Position numbers and translations under genes: made by a program
Shown here: in pieces, positions 42,611 to 54,165 of the stretch
How the letters are laid out: every line of letters starts with the position of its first letter
Position numbering within the stretch: position 1 is the stretch's first letter
Notes under the pieces: model-generated
The model's input: the letters and a program-made list of their open reading frames with translations, nothing else
The model's database searches: none
Told to the model about the DNA's origin: nothing
Origin: Lithobates sylvaticus
Lineage: Eukaryota; Chordata; Amphibia; Anura; Ranidae
NCBI GenBank assembly: GCA_028564925.1
Contig: CM053029.1
Coordinates: 609,559,486 to 609,623,485, forward strand
Length of the DNA: 64,000 bases
Direction: 5' to 3'

Positions 42611-43212
42611 ACGGCATCACGGGTCAGGTAGAGGGCCCCTTAGCAGAATTTTGCTTAGGGCCCCAGGGAGGTCAGAATCTGCACTGGCTGGAGGGCTTTC
42701 ACACTGCAGCGGTGCGCTGGCAGGACGTCAGGAAAAGTCCTGCCAGCAGCTTCTTTGGAGCGGTGAAGGAGCCGTGTGTTTACCGCTCCTCCACCGCTGC
42801 TCCCCATTGAAATCAATGGGGCAGCGCTGTAATACCACCGGCAAAACACCGCTATTGCGGTGTATTGCCAGGGGTTTTAACCCTTTCTCGGCCGCTAGCG
42901 GGGGGTAAAAGCGCCCCGCTAGCGGACGAAATGCGCCGCAAATCCGGCGGTAAAACGTTGCTAAAAACAGCAGCGTTTTACCGCCGACGCTATAGGCGGT
43001 GTGGTGTAAAAGGGGTGTAAGCAAGTTTACTGAAGCACGTGTGTATTTTATTTGTCACGTTGTTGGAGCATACACAAGAAGATTTGTTCACACATGATTA
43101 TTATGGAGATTTCTGATGGTTTATTTTATTGTGCACTTTATTAATCAGATACACAGTGTATATTATTCATTTTATATTAGATTTTTATATTTTTTCCTTT
43201 GCGACCTTTATA

Positions 43213-43740
43213 TATACATTTTTATACTATATATTATGTGTGTTTGTTTTTTATTTTTTTTAATTCATTAAAATGTATTTTTTCCCAAACAACTGTGTTT
43301 GAAAAATCGCTGTGCGAATCCCGTGTAACATAAAAAAATTGCAACAATCAGCATTTTGATCCCGAGGGTCTTTGCTAAAAATGTGATGTTTGGGAGTTCC
43401 CAAGTCATTTTCTAGCAAAAAAAATACTGGATTTAAAACTTGTAAACAAAAAGTGACAAAAAAAGTCCAGTCAGCAAGTGGTTAACATTCTTGGTTTGGT
43501 TCCCATGAGGTCTATATAAAGTCCGCCTGATCCGCATTCCGAATATCAATCCATCACCCCCTCCCCCACCTCTGTCTGCAGATGTATGATATGTCTTCCA
43601 AACCAGAGAAATCCGTCCAATCCGCTCCTTTCCAGGATCCACACAAAGCCCGGCGAGAAGGAAGTTCCAGTGTCCCCCCTCCACTCTTCCAGGGGGGCTC
43701 CCAATGGCAGCTTGGAATGTCTCCTGCATTTCCTGGGGGG
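43213..43740. other. family B end remnant and spacer
   Basis: CATTTTCTAGCAAAAAAAAT, AACTTGTAAACAAAAAGTG and CAAGTGGTTAA (TTAA at 43482-43485) resemble the outer end of TTAA family B. From 43486 to 43740 the sequence is unique-looking and ends in a G-run just before the array. Confidence 0.5.
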
Positions 43741-45402
43741 GGGGGGTGTTCATCATCCCCATCACCCCCATCACCCCCATCACCTTCATCATCCCCATCA
43801 TCCCCATCACCTCCATCATCCCCATCATCCCCATCATCCCCATCATCCCCATCACCTCCATCATCATCACCTCCATCATCCCCATCACCTCCATCATCCC
43901 CATCACCTCCATCATCCCCATCATCCCCATCATCCCCATCACCTCCATCATCCCCATCACCTCACCCCCCATCACCCCATCATCCCCATCACCTCCATCA
44001 TCCCCATCATCCCCATCACCTCCATCATCCCCATCATCCCCATCACCTCCATCACCTCCATCACCTCCATCATCCCCATCATCTCCATTATCCCCATCAT
44101 CTCCATAATCCCCATCACCCCCATCATCCCCATCATCCCCATCATCTCCCTAATCCCCATCACCCCCATCCCCCCCATCATCCACCTCATCATCGCCCTA
44201 ATCCCCATCGCCCTCATCTCCATCATATCCATCACCCTCATCATCCCATCACCTCCATCGTCTCCATCACCCCCATCATCCCCATCATCCCCATCACCTC
44301 CATCACCTCCATCATCCCCATCATCCCCCATCATCTCCATCTCCATCACCCCCATCATCCCCATCATCTCCATCACCCCCATCACCTCCATCTACATCAT
44401 CCCCATCATCTCCATCACCCCCTTCTCCATAACCCCCATCTCCATAACCCCCATCATCTCCATCATCTCCATCACCCCCATCATCTCCATCATTCCCATC
44501 ATCCCCATCATCCCCATCACCCCCATCATCTCCATCATCTCCATCATTTCCATCATCTCCATCACCCCCATCATCTCCATCACCCCCATCATCTCCATCA
44601 TCTCCATCATTCCCATCATCTCCATCACCCCCATCATCTCCATCATTCCCATCATTCCCATCATCCCCATCATCTCCATCATTTCCATCATTCCCATCAC
44701 CCCCATCATCTCCATCACCCCCATCACCCCCATCACCCCCATCACCTCCATCACCTTCATCATCCCCATCACCTCCATCATCCCCATCACCTCCATCATC
44801 CCCATCACCTCCATCACCTCCATCATCCCCATCATCTCCATCACCCCCATCACCCCCATCATCTCCATCTCCCTAATCCCCGTCACCCCCATCACTCCCA
44901 TCATCCACCTCATCATCGCCCTAATCCCCATCGCCCTCATCTCCATCATATCCATCACCCTCATCATCCCCATCACCTCCATCGTCTCCATCACCCCCAT
45001 CATCCCCATCACCTCCATCACCTCCATCATCCCCATCATCCCCCATCATCTCCATCTCCATCACCCCCATCATCTCCATCACCCCCATCACCTCCATCTC
45101 CATCATCCCCATCATCTCCATCACCCCCATCTCCATAACCCCCATCATCTCCATCATCTCCATCACCCCCATCATCTCCATCATTCCCATCATTCCCATC
45201 ACCCCCATCATCCCCATCATTCCCATCATCCCCATCACCCCCATCACCCCCATCATCTCCATCATCTCCATCATTTCCATCATTCCCATCACCCCCATCA
45301 TCTCCATCACCCCCATCATCTCCATCACCCCCATCACCCCCATCATCTCCATCACCCTCATCACCTCCATCACCCTCATCACCTCCATCACCTCCATCAC
45401 TC
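43741..45402. repeat. CATC-rich minisatellite, 1.66 kb
   Basis: Almost pure CCATCA/CCATCATC units in 9-18-bp multiples (CATCACCTCCATCATCCCC). The triplet-multiple period leaves frames of His/Pro, Ser/Pro and Ile/Pro open for up to 649 codons, and Met/Gly/Val/Glu on the other strand; none is a gene. A block of about 250 bp (near 44145-44395) with ACCTCATCATCGCCCTAATC is duplicated near 44871-45120. Confidence 0.97.
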
Positions 45403-45952
45403 ATTTTTTTTAAACATTCCAGTGCTTGTGTTTTTGATGCATTTTGTCACATTTCAGATGCGTTCCGGTGTGTTTTTTGATGCATTTTTCTGCGTTCCAG
45501 ATACAGAAAAATGCAGCGCGTTCTACTTTTGTTGACCGCACTGGAACGCACTGCACTGGTGTCAACCAGGGCCAATACTGACCATGCGTTTTTTGATGCA
45601 GAATAGAAACCCACTGGACTGCCCTGAGGATCGGTTCACACCGCAGTCCAGTGCGTTTTTTTTTCTGCATCAAAAACGCATGGAAAGTAGGTTATGTGGT
45701 TTCCAATGGCATAGTTCACACCAGTGCTTGCAGTGGCCCTAAGGCTGCATTCACACCTGAGCATAGAGTCTTTGAGCGCTTTTCCAGCATTTTTTTGGGG
45801 GAGTTTTTGGTGCGTTTTTGTGCGTTTGTATGCAGCGCTTTTGGGCTTTGACGTTTTTTTTAACTAGCCAATAGAGAAAACTATTATGTGTTGCATCATT
45901 TGTTGCCGGGTATTTCAGCTTTTTTAGCTTTTCCATTAGCTTTTATTTCTTC

Positions 45953-45997
<45 letters not shown>

Positions 45998-46212
45998 TTT
46001 ATTATAATGTTTTCTCGTTAGGGTAAGGGGTTCAAGTTCAGTTTAGGTTAGGGTTATTTATTATAATTTTTTTTTTATTCCTATTATTATTATTATATGA
46101 ATAATAAAAAAATGAATAAATAAATGTAAAAAAAATACACAAATAAATAAAAATCATAAATAAAAAAATAAATAATTCAATAAATTAATACCAGGTAACA
46201 AATAATTAACTC
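45403..46212. other. degenerate TGCGTTTTTGATGCA repeats and ATT microsatellite
   Basis: 45415-45860 holds diverged pieces of TGCGTTTTTTGATGCA and CAGTCCAGTGCGTTTTTTTT with TTCACACC motifs, probably an old DNA-transposon derivative with inverted parts. 45955-45995 is (ATT)n, and 46060-46200 is A/T-rich. No gene seen. Confidence 0.45.
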
Positions 46213-47751
46213 TTAACCACTTCCGGACTGGCTCACACCGTTGTCATAAGTCGGCTGTTTGAAGAGGAATATCGTTGTTATGGCAGCGGCTACCATAACC
46301 CCGGTATCCTCTTCTTCAGCGGGCGGTCCGCTTTCAGATAAAAGTGGTCTCTGCGGCAGCTTCGCCGCAAGATAACTTTTATCGGTGGCGGGAGAGGGCC
46401 CCCCCCCTCCGGCCGCTGTCCAGTGCCCAGCCGCCGGTAGCAACGGAGGCTATCGGGTCCTCTTGCTGGCTGGGTATGGAGACGAGTGAGGGGAAGATGC
46501 CCCCACCCGTCTCCATACCATTGCGGGGGCGGAAGCGACGTCAAAATGTCACTTCCGCCCATAGCTCTTAAAGCAAATATTTTAATTTTTTTTAAATGGC
46601 ATTTCATTTTTTTAATTTATTTTTTATTGCATTTTAGTGTAAACATGAGATGTGACGTCTTTTTGACCCCCAGATCTCATATTAAAGAGGACCTGTCATG
46701 TTTTTTTTCCTATTACAAGGGATGTTTACATTCCTTGTAATAGGAATAAAATTTACATCTTTTTTTTTTTTTTTTTTTAAAGAACAGTGTAAAAATAAAA
46801 GGTAAAATTAATAATAAAAAAAAATGTAAACGCCCGCATATGAAAACGGTGTTCAAACCACACATGTGATTCTAGCCCTAGACCTCCTCTGTAACTTCAA
46901 ACACGCAACCTGTAGAATTTTTTTAAACGTCGCCTATGGAGATTTTTGATGGTAAAAGTTTGTCCCCATTCCACGAGAGGGCGCAATTTTGAAGCGTGAC
47001 ATGTCGGGTATCAATTTACTCGGCGTAACATTATATTTCGCATTATCTTTCACAATATAAAAAAAAATTGGGCTAACTTTATGGTTGTCTTATTTTTTAA
47101 TTTAAAAAAGTGTATTTTTTTTCCCAAAAAAGTGCGCTAGTAAGACCGCTGCGTGACAGAAAGTATTGCAACCACCGCCATTTTATTCTCTAGGGTGTTA
47201 GAAAAAAATATATATAATGTTTGGGGGTTTTAAGTAATTTTCTAGCAAAAAAATAAGTTTTTAACTTGTAAAACACCAAATCTCAGAAAGAGGCTCGGTC
47301 CTTAAAGGGTATTCCTAAAAAAAATTAAAATAAAAGTCAGCAGCTACAAATACTGCAGCTGCTGACTTTTAATAATCGGACACTTACCTGTCCCACTTAC
47401 CTGTCCCAGGGTCCAGCGATGCGGGGGGTCGAAGCTCCTCTCGCCCCCTGATCCGCTCGGCGGCGCCGGCATTGCAACTGGCCCACACCCGGCTGTGAAG
47501 CCACATGCGAGCGCATGTGATTGGCCGCGCAGGTCCCAGATGACTGACATGAGGGAGGGAGCCCTTCCTGCGCCGAGGGGAAGTGATGTCACCAGCCCAG
47601 GCACCGAAGGAGGCAGACTATGAGGGACCCCCTAGCAACAGGTATTTAGAGGTGAGTAAAAAATATTTATTTTTCCAATAATTTTTTTTTTTTTAATGAA
47701 TTCGAAGCATTTCTTTTTTTTTTAGGGGGAAACACCACTTTAAATGGTTAA
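46213..47751 (-). mobile_element. TTAA family B element with nested family C
   Basis: Left TTAA 46213-46216. Family B blocks in reverse order to 37609-38406: CATATGAAAACGGTGTTC, GGGTATCAATTTACTCGGCG, ACCGCCATTTTATTCTCTAG, AAGAGGCTCGGTCC. At 47302 the terminal motif GGTCCTTAAGTGGTTAA is interrupted at its internal TTAA by a family C element; the remaining ATGGTTAA follows at 47744-47751. The 5' third differs from the other copy and is GC-rich. Confidence 0.85.
47302..47743 (+). mobile_element. TTAA family C element nested in family B
   Basis: TTAA at 47302-47305 and 47740-47743. It shares with 25432-25900 the CAGCAGCTACAAATACTGCA hairpin, CTGTCCCAGGGTCCAGCGAT and AGGGACCCCCTAGCAAC. CACTTACCTGTCC is locally duplicated near 47380-47410. 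Non-coding. Confidence 0.85.
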
Positions 47752-48319
47752 CTTGAACCCTTACCCCTTAAAAATAAAATAATAATAAACTAAACACCCC
47801 AACCCTAACACAAAAAAAATTATTTCAGCGCCCACCAAGAACATTTACTTATTTGCTATTTTTTTTAACAGAAACAAAGAAACGTTTTTTTTTTTTTTTT
47901 AAATGTTGGTCTTTTTTTGTTTGTTTAGCAAAAAAAAAAAAAACTGTGGTTAAATAAACACCACCTAAAGAAAGCTCTATCTGTCTCAAAATGATAAAAT
48001 TATAATTTGTGTACAGTGTTGAATGACTGTTTAAGTGTGACAGCGCTGAAAGCTAAAAAAAAATCGGCCTGGGCAGGAAGGGGGTGAAAGTGTCCGGTAT
48101 TGAAGAGGTTAAAGTCCTATTTTGTTTAAAAACTCCCAATATGAACATTTTTGTAAACTGTAAATTTGTAAAGATTCCTGAAATTGGAATTTTTAAGATT
48201 TGGGTAAAATTCCTCTTGAAACTAAATTTATTTTTAATTTTTTTTTTTTTTTAATAAATTGTTTGGGATTTCCATTTTTTTATTTGATCTTTATTTAGAT
48301 TTGTAGGACCTTAATTGGT
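47752..48319 (+). mobile_element. degraded TTAA family A 3' half
   Basis: From about 47850 to 48112: TTTAGCAAAAAAAAAAAAAC, ACACCACCTAAAGAAAGCTC, GGCCTGGGCAGGAAGGGGGT and TGAAGAGGTTAA. It is an old, diverged copy resembling the element at 36036-37009. The remainder to 48319 is T/A-rich with nothing recognised. Confidence 0.55.
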
Positions 48320-49960
48320 TACCGTATATACTCGAGTATAAGCTGAGTTTTTCAGCACTTTTTTTGTGCTGAAAATGCCCCCCTCGGGTTATACTCGAGT
48401 CAAGCACTTTTCTGCAGCAGAGAGTGACATTTTCCAACCGAATTTGGGGCCCCGTATCTCGGGGCCACTTGGTGCTAGGAACCCCAAATTTGGTGTGCAA
48501 ACCCAGTGGAACCAGCACTACCATCAAAAGATGGAGTTCCTAGCACCAAGTGTCCCTGAGATACGGGGCCCCAAAGTCGGTTCGGAAAATGTCATTCTCT
48601 GCTGCAGAAAAGTGCTTGACATTTTCCGACCCGACTTTGGGGCCCCGTATCTCGGGGACACTTAGTGCTAGGAACTCCACCTTTGGGTATGTTGTAGTGC
48701 TAGTTCCACTGGATTTGCCCCAAATTCGGCAGCAATATCATTTCGGGACCCTGCAGCCAAATTTTTGCTGCAGCTAGGGGGCATCTAGGAACCCTTAACC
48801 ACTTCAGCCCCGGACCAGTTTGCAGCCAAAGGACCAGGCCCCTTTTTGCGATTCGGCACTGCGTCGCTTTAACTGACAATTGCGCGGTCGTGCGACGTGG
48901 CTCCCAAACAAAATTGGCGTCCTTTTTTTCCCACAAATAGAGATTTCTTTGGGTGGTATTTTATCGCCCCTGCGGTTTTTATTTTTTGCGCTATAAACAA
49001 AAATAGAGCGACAATTTTGAAAAAAATTCTATATTTTTTACTTTTTGCTATAATAAATATCCCCAAAAATATATAAAAAAACTTTTTTTTCCCTCAGTTT
49101 AGGCCGATGCGTATTCTTCTACATATTTTTGGTAAAAAAAAATCGCAATTAGCGATTATTGATTGGTTTGCGCAAAAGTTATAGCGTTTACAGAATAGGG
49201 GATAGTTTTATAGCATTTTTATTAATATTTTTTTTTTTTACTAGTAATGGCGGCGATCAGCGATTTTTATTGTGATTGCGACATTATGGCGGACACATCG
49301 GACATTTTTGACACATTTTTGGGACCATTGTCATTTATACAGCAACCAGTGCTATTTAAATGAACTGATTCCTGTATAAATGACACTGGCAGTGAAAGAG
49401 TTAACCACTAGGGGAGGGGTTATGGCCTGTGACATGTGCTTTTTTTTTTTACATTAGGGGGCGGGCTGACGTCTGACGTCACTGATCGGCTTTCCCGATG
49501 ACAGGGAACAGCCGATCAGTGACAGGCAGTGTAGGAAGCGCGGGGAGAGGTTGGTTTACACAGACCTCTCCCCGTTCTTCAGCTCTGTGACCCGATCGCG
49601 GGACACGCGGCCGTGGTCCCGCGGCCGTGGTCATGGAGTTCCCGACCGGGTCGCGAGCCACGGCTAGGCTCTTAAAGGACCACGTACCTAAACGTGGTTT
49701 TGCCTAGCCGTGCCATTCTGCCGACGTATATTGGCGTGAGGCGGTCGGGAAGCGGTTAACTACCAAGTTTGAAGTTTGGGGGACCTGTGGCCGCAAATGG
49801 GCACAGTGAGGCTGCAAATGGGCATTGTTGACCCTCTTTTCCACTTACAGTAGCTGCACATTTCTCACCCTAGGCTTATACTCGCCTCAATACGTTTTCC
49901 CATTTTTTTGTGGTAAAATTAGGTGCCTCAGATTATATTCTGGTCGGCTTATACTCGGCT
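48320..49960. mobile_element. TA-flanked CTCGAGTATAAGC element, second copy
   Basis: Begins TA then CCGTATATACTCGAGTATAA (48320 onward) and contains the same alternately inverted modules as 30007-30740. At 48795 it is interrupted by a family A element. It resumes at 49760 and ends near 49960 in CGGCTTATACTCGGC, lacking the last 15-20 bases of the right end. Confidence 0.8.
48795..49759 (-). mobile_element. TTAA family A element with paralogous empty site
   Basis: TTAACCACTTCAGCCCCGGA to CGGTCGGGAAGCGGTTAA, with TTAA at 48795-48798 and 49756-49759. All family blocks are present in reverse. The host sequence on either side (GGAACCC and CTACCAAGTTTGAAG) is found uninterrupted at 30520-30546 as GAACCCTTAACCACCAAGTT, showing the insertion duplicated a single TTAA. 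Confidence 0.9.
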
Positions 49961-50003
49961 TTTACTATGGCTTGGCCAGCTTGGCCCGGCTTGGCTATAG
50001 AAA

Positions 50004-50498
50004 TACACTATATTACCAAAAGTATTGGGACACACATGCGTTTTAATGGCATCCCAGTCTTAGTCCGTAGGGTTCAATATTTAGTTGGCCCCACCCTTTG
50101 CAGCTATAACATTGATTTGGACCAGTGCACAAAGCAAGGTCCATAAAGACATAGATGAAAGAGCTTGGGGTGGAGGAAATTGACTGGCCTGCACAGAGTC
50201 CTGACCTCAACCCGAAAGAACACCTTTGGGATGAATTAGAGCACAGACTGCGAGCCAGGCCTTCTCGTCCAACATCAGTGCCTGACCTCACAAATGCTCT
50301 TCTGGAAGAATGGTCAAACATTCCCATAGACACACCTCCTAAACCTTGTGGACGGCCTTCCCATAAGAGTTAAAGCTGTTATAGCTGCAAAGGGCGGGGC
50401 CAACTCAATATTGAACCCTCCGGACTAAGACTGGGATGCCATTAAAGTTCATGTGTGTGTAAAGGCAGGCGTCCCAATACTTTTGGAAATATAGTGTG
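50004..50498 (+). mobile_element. Tc1-like element, internally deleted
   Basis: Ends CACTATATTACCAAAAGTAT and, inverted, CACTATATTTCCAAAAGTAT, with TA at the left (50004-50005) and a decayed TG at the right. Length is about 490 bp against the usual 1.2-1.6 kb, so most of the gene is deleted. Confidence 0.85.
50155..50373 (+). pseudogene. Tc1 transposase C-terminal fragment
   Basis: EIDWPAQSPDLNPKEHLWDE followed by LEHRLRARPSRPTSVPDLTN and ALLEEWSNIP matches the end of Tc1 transposases, including the Glu of NPxEHLWDE. Everything N-terminal to DWPAQSP is missing. Confidence 0.88.
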
Positions 50499-51350
50499 TG
50501 TCTACAGTTGTGTGTGTGTTCCCCAACCAGCACATCGAACAGAGACGTTGGCTGAGCTGATCAGACGGGATTTTCTGGGCTCATTTGATTCCCATTTGTT
50601 TTCTCTGGAATTGTCTTTGACATTTTGTGACATTTTTATGTGAAATATTTTACAGCTGTTGACCTGAGAAATGAGAATTATAGGAATAAAACGGTCACGT
50701 GACCGGAGGGCCGGGGGAAGTCATCCTGAAGAGTGCGGCGGTTGAAGGAGTGTTGATTACGTTGTAATTGTCGTGTATTTCCCACCCGGCAAGCTAAATC
50801 AGCGGTATTGGAAATTGCGGGGGATGGGAGGGAATACAGAGAGTAATGGCCGTATTAGTGGCATCTGGGATAAAATATCTGAGCCGTACGAGTTATAGAA
50901 TAAAATCAGAGAACGCCCCCAACGTCCATCATTTACTGATCACTGAAATTGTATCTGGGGGGGACTTAAAGCAGTATAAAACCCAAAAAACAAAAATGTA
51001 ATATATTGCAGCTTACCAATTCTTAGATGTGGTGGCTGCATTCGTTTTCCTTTTTTTAGGCTTTTTCCTTTATTTTCACCTGGTGCTACAAAAAATCCAA
51101 AAAGTGTCATTATCACCAAAGTGAATTAAAACAACTCTGTGAAACATTGTAAATAATAATAACTAGAAAAGCTACAATTTCTGGGGAAATTGTGTGACGT
51201 GTTCTTGCCTCCACCTACTGGAGTGGGCGGAGTAACTGGGTGGAGTGGCTTGAGTAACTGTGAAAAGTGTTAAAAAGCATAATATTTTAACAAGTATATA
51301 TAGTAGTAAAAAAAGTCCCATCATTAGCTGAAAGAGCTGAACATTTTTTT
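50499..51350. other. unique-looking spacer, no gene
   Basis: Mixed composition and low repeat content. No exon with convincing splice sites was found; 50580-50650 has an open frame (LFSLELSLTFCDIF) that I judge chance. Confidence 0.4.
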
Positions 51351-52015
51351 TTTTTTCTAAAATGTATTTATTTTTTTTCAAAAAAAAATTATTTTTTTAA
51401 ATAATTTTTTTTCAAATTTCCTAATTTTCATAGTTTTTTTTAAAAATGATAGATTTTTTTATAAAATATTTTTTTTTTCAAAAATTATTATTTTTCTTTT
51501 CTAAAATGATTTTTTTTTTCAAAAAATTATTTTTTTAAATTTCCTAATTTTCATTTTTTTTTTTTCGAAAATTATTGATTTTTTTTATAATTTTTTTTAA
51601 ATGATTTTTTATTTGAAATGATTTTTTTTTCAAACATTTTTTTTTCTAAAATTATTTTTGTTTCAAATTTCAAAAATTTTAATTTTTTTTTTTTTCTAAA
51701 GTTATTGATTTTTTTTAATAAATTTTTTTTTAAATGATTTTTTATTTTAAATGATTTTTTTTTAAACATTTTTTTTTATAAAATGATTTTTGTTTCAAAT
51801 TTCCTAATTTCAATTTTTTTTTATAAAATGATTGATTTTTTTTATACATTTATTTTTTTTAATAATTTTTTTTTAATTATTATTATTTTTTTTAATGATA
51901 TTTTTTTTCTAAATTGATTTTTTTTTTCAAATTTCCTAATTTTCATTTTTTTTTTCTATGATTTTTTTTATTTTTTTCTAAAATTTTTTTTTTTTTTTTC
52001 AAATTTCATAATTTC
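51351..52015. repeat. T-rich low-complexity region
   Basis: T-runs of 7-14 broken by CAAATTTCCTAATTTTCAT, AAAATGATTGATTTTTTT and similar phrases recurring roughly every 120-140 bp, a degenerate tandem repeat. Confidence 0.85.
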
Positions 52016-52135
52016 ATAATCCCCCTCAGAGCTGTGTGGGACTACCTATAATTCCCCTCAGAGCTGTGTGGGAGGAGCTATAATTGCCCTCAGAGCTGTG
52101 TGGGAGGAGCTTTAATTCTCCTCAGAGCTTTTGTC
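52016..52135. repeat. short tandem repeat, about 37 bp
   Basis: Three to four copies of CCCTCAGAGCTGTGTGGGAG followed by GAGCTATAATT, directly after the T-rich region. Confidence 0.9.
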
Positions 52136-52794
52136 ACCTCCCACTCTAGTTTTGAACATTTCGACATTCATTCCTATGGGACAAATTTCGCCGCATGGTA
52201 AATTTGGCTATAATAATAATATATATGTGAGATAACAGTAAGTGGTCTTGCTATGCAAGACCACTTAATAATAAAAAAAAACCTGCAGTGAAATAAGTCC
52301 ACAAACGTCCATAACAAATCCAGAGTTCAAAATGAATGTTCTTCGTGCTGCAGATGAACGACACCGATCCTCCGCCGAAAACCAATCGAATGTCTGCTCT
52401 TACCTGGCAAACTGACCCCCACTACAAAGGTCAAACCCCCCCCCCCCCATGGAGGGCAAGGTTCACAGCTCAACCAGATGGATTCAATCAATATATAACA
52501 ACCCCCTCAGGATGTAAATCCCCAACGGCTCCTTTGCTGCCCCCTGGATCTTATACAATCTGGATCTCGAGCTCGGGGGCAGCCACCAGAAATTTCAGGG
52601 CCCCTAAAAAAAGCCTTTGGTCTGGGGGGGTCAGGCCCCCCACCTGGGCCTGACCACCAACATTCCTCAGGTTCCACCCACTGGCCATCCCACCGAGTCC
52701 TTCCGTGCATCCACTTTTATTTAACGCTCTTACAGCTTAATATATGAAAATGAAAAGTGTATTCCTATTTAAGTCATCAGTGCTTTCAAGATTG
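52136..52794. other. spacer, no gene
   Basis: Unique-looking. A frame at 52336-52653 follows a CTGCAG that could serve as an acceptor (MNDTDPPPKTNRMSALTW), but composition and lack of a donor do not support an exon. Confidence 0.35.
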
Positions 52795-54165
52795 TACAGT
52801 ACCCCCATATATACAGCAAAGAGATGTCCCAATCCAGCAAAAAGACAGTCCATAGATTTAGCAAAGAGATGTCCCAATCCAGCAAAAAGACAGTCCATAG
52901 ATTTAGCAAAGAGATGGCCCAATCAAGTAGAGACATCCCAATCCAGCAAAGAGCCCAATATATTCAGCAAAGGGATGGCCCAATAAGCAAAAAGACAGTT
53001 CATATATTCAGCAAAGAGATGGCCCAATCCAGCAGAGACGTCCCCATATATTTAGCAAAGAGACAGCCCAATTCAGCAGAGCCATCCCAATCCAGTAAAG
53101 AGACAACCCCATATATTCAGCAAAGAGACAGCCCAATCCAGCAAAGAGAAGGCCCAATCCAGCAGACATCTCAATTCAGCAAAGAGACAGCCCCATATAT
53201 TCAGCAAAGAGATGGCCCAATGCAGCAAAGAGACAGCCCCATATATTTAGCAAAGGGATGGCCCAATCCAGCAAAGTGACAGCCCTTATATTCAAAGAGA
53301 CAGCCCAACCCAACAAAGAGACAACCCAATCAAGGAAAGAGAGATCCCAATCCAGCAGAGAGCCCCATATATTCAGAAAAGAGACAGCCCAATTCAGCAA
53401 AGAGGCAGACCCATATTTTCAGCAAAGAGATGGCCCAATCCAGCAAAGAGACAGCTCCATATATTCAGAAAAGAGATGGCCCAATGCAGCAAAGTGACAG
53501 CCCCATATATTCAGCAAAGCGATGGACCAATCCAGCAAAGGGACAGCCCTTATATTCAAAGAGATGGTCCAACCCAACAAAGAAACAACCCAATCGAGCA
53601 AAGAGAGATCCCAATCCAGCAAATAGACATCCCCATATATTCAGCAAAGAGATGGCCCAATCCAGCAAAGAGACAGCCCCATATATACAGCAAAGAGATG
53701 GCCCAATCCAGCAAAGAGACAATCCATAGATTTAGAAAAGAGATGGCCCAATCCAGTAAAGAGACATCCCAATCCAGCAAAGAGATAGCCCAATATATTC
53801 AGCAAAGGGATGGCCCAATAAGCAAAAAAACAGTTCATATATTCAGCAAAGAGATGGCCCAATCCAGCAGAGACGTCCCCATATATTTAGCAAAGAGACA
53901 GCCAAATTCAGCAGAGCCATCCCAATCCAGTAAAGAGACAGCCCCATATATTCAGCAAAGAGACAGCCCAATCCAGCAAAGAGAAGACCCAACCCAGCAG
54001 ACCTCTCAATTCAACAAAGAGACAGCCCCATATATTCAGCAAAGAGACAGCCCAATCCAGCAAAGAGAAGACCCAACCCAGCAGACCTCTCAATTCAACA
54101 AAGAGACAGCCCCATATATTCAGCAAAGAGATGGCCTAATCCAACAAAGAGACAGTCACAGGCAG
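52795..54165. repeat. 46-bp minisatellite
   Basis: About 30 copies of GAGATGGCCCAATCCAGCAA, AGAGACAGCCCCATATATTC and AGCAAA. Half-units (AGACATCCCAATCCAGCA) are interspersed. A block of about 840 bp recurs (52970-53260 resembles 53800-54120), so large segments were duplicated. Confidence 0.95.

Larger units (their letters stand above)
41027..42686 (-). mobile_element. second copy of the arrays-bearing hAT family
   Basis: Starts CAGAGCCGATCTGCCC and ends GTCAGAATCTGCACTG, the inverse of the element at 2653-5937; the outer 58 bp at the high end (GACCTCCCTGGGGCCCTAAG, AGCAAAATTCTGCT inverted) are nearly identical. Flanks share GCTGGAG (41020-41026, 42687-42693), an 8-bp duplication with decay at one base. 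The low end has the same terminal hairpin (41027-41113). It holds a 23-bp array and a 29-bp array. A 30-bp inverted pair (CTCCTCCTAGACCAGC and its inverse) lies at 41230-41300. Confidence 0.8.
40920..43017. mobile_element. PIF/Harbinger-like element split by a hAT
   Basis: CACCCCTTTCACACCGAGGG at the left and its inverse (GGTGTAAAAGGGGTG) at the right, flanked by TAA (40917-40919, 43018-43020). Three-bp TWA duplications are typical of PIF/Harbinger. Left portion 40920-41026 and right portion 42687-43017 flank the hAT. Internal hairpin-rich CCGCTAGCGGGGGGTAAAAG sequences match the copy at 59963-60417. Non-coding. Confidence 0.7.
40330..43212. repeat. foldback structure with about 145-bp inverted arms
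   Basis: The left arm (40330-40470) and right arm (about 43070-43212) are inverted copies sharing AATGAATAATATACACTGTG, TATCTNATTAATAAAGTGCA and CAATAAAATAA, with roughly 85-90 percent agreement by eye. Between them are a family A remnant, about 370 bp of unique sequence, and a PIF/Harbinger-like element with a nested hAT. The structure could be a foldback transposon or a chance inverted pair of one repeat. Confidence 0.65.

Noticed and set aside
43582-45535. Open frames of 518 and 649 codons rich in His, Pro, Ser and Ile
   Set aside because: They lie in a CATC tandem array whose period is a multiple of three; every frame on both strands stays open.
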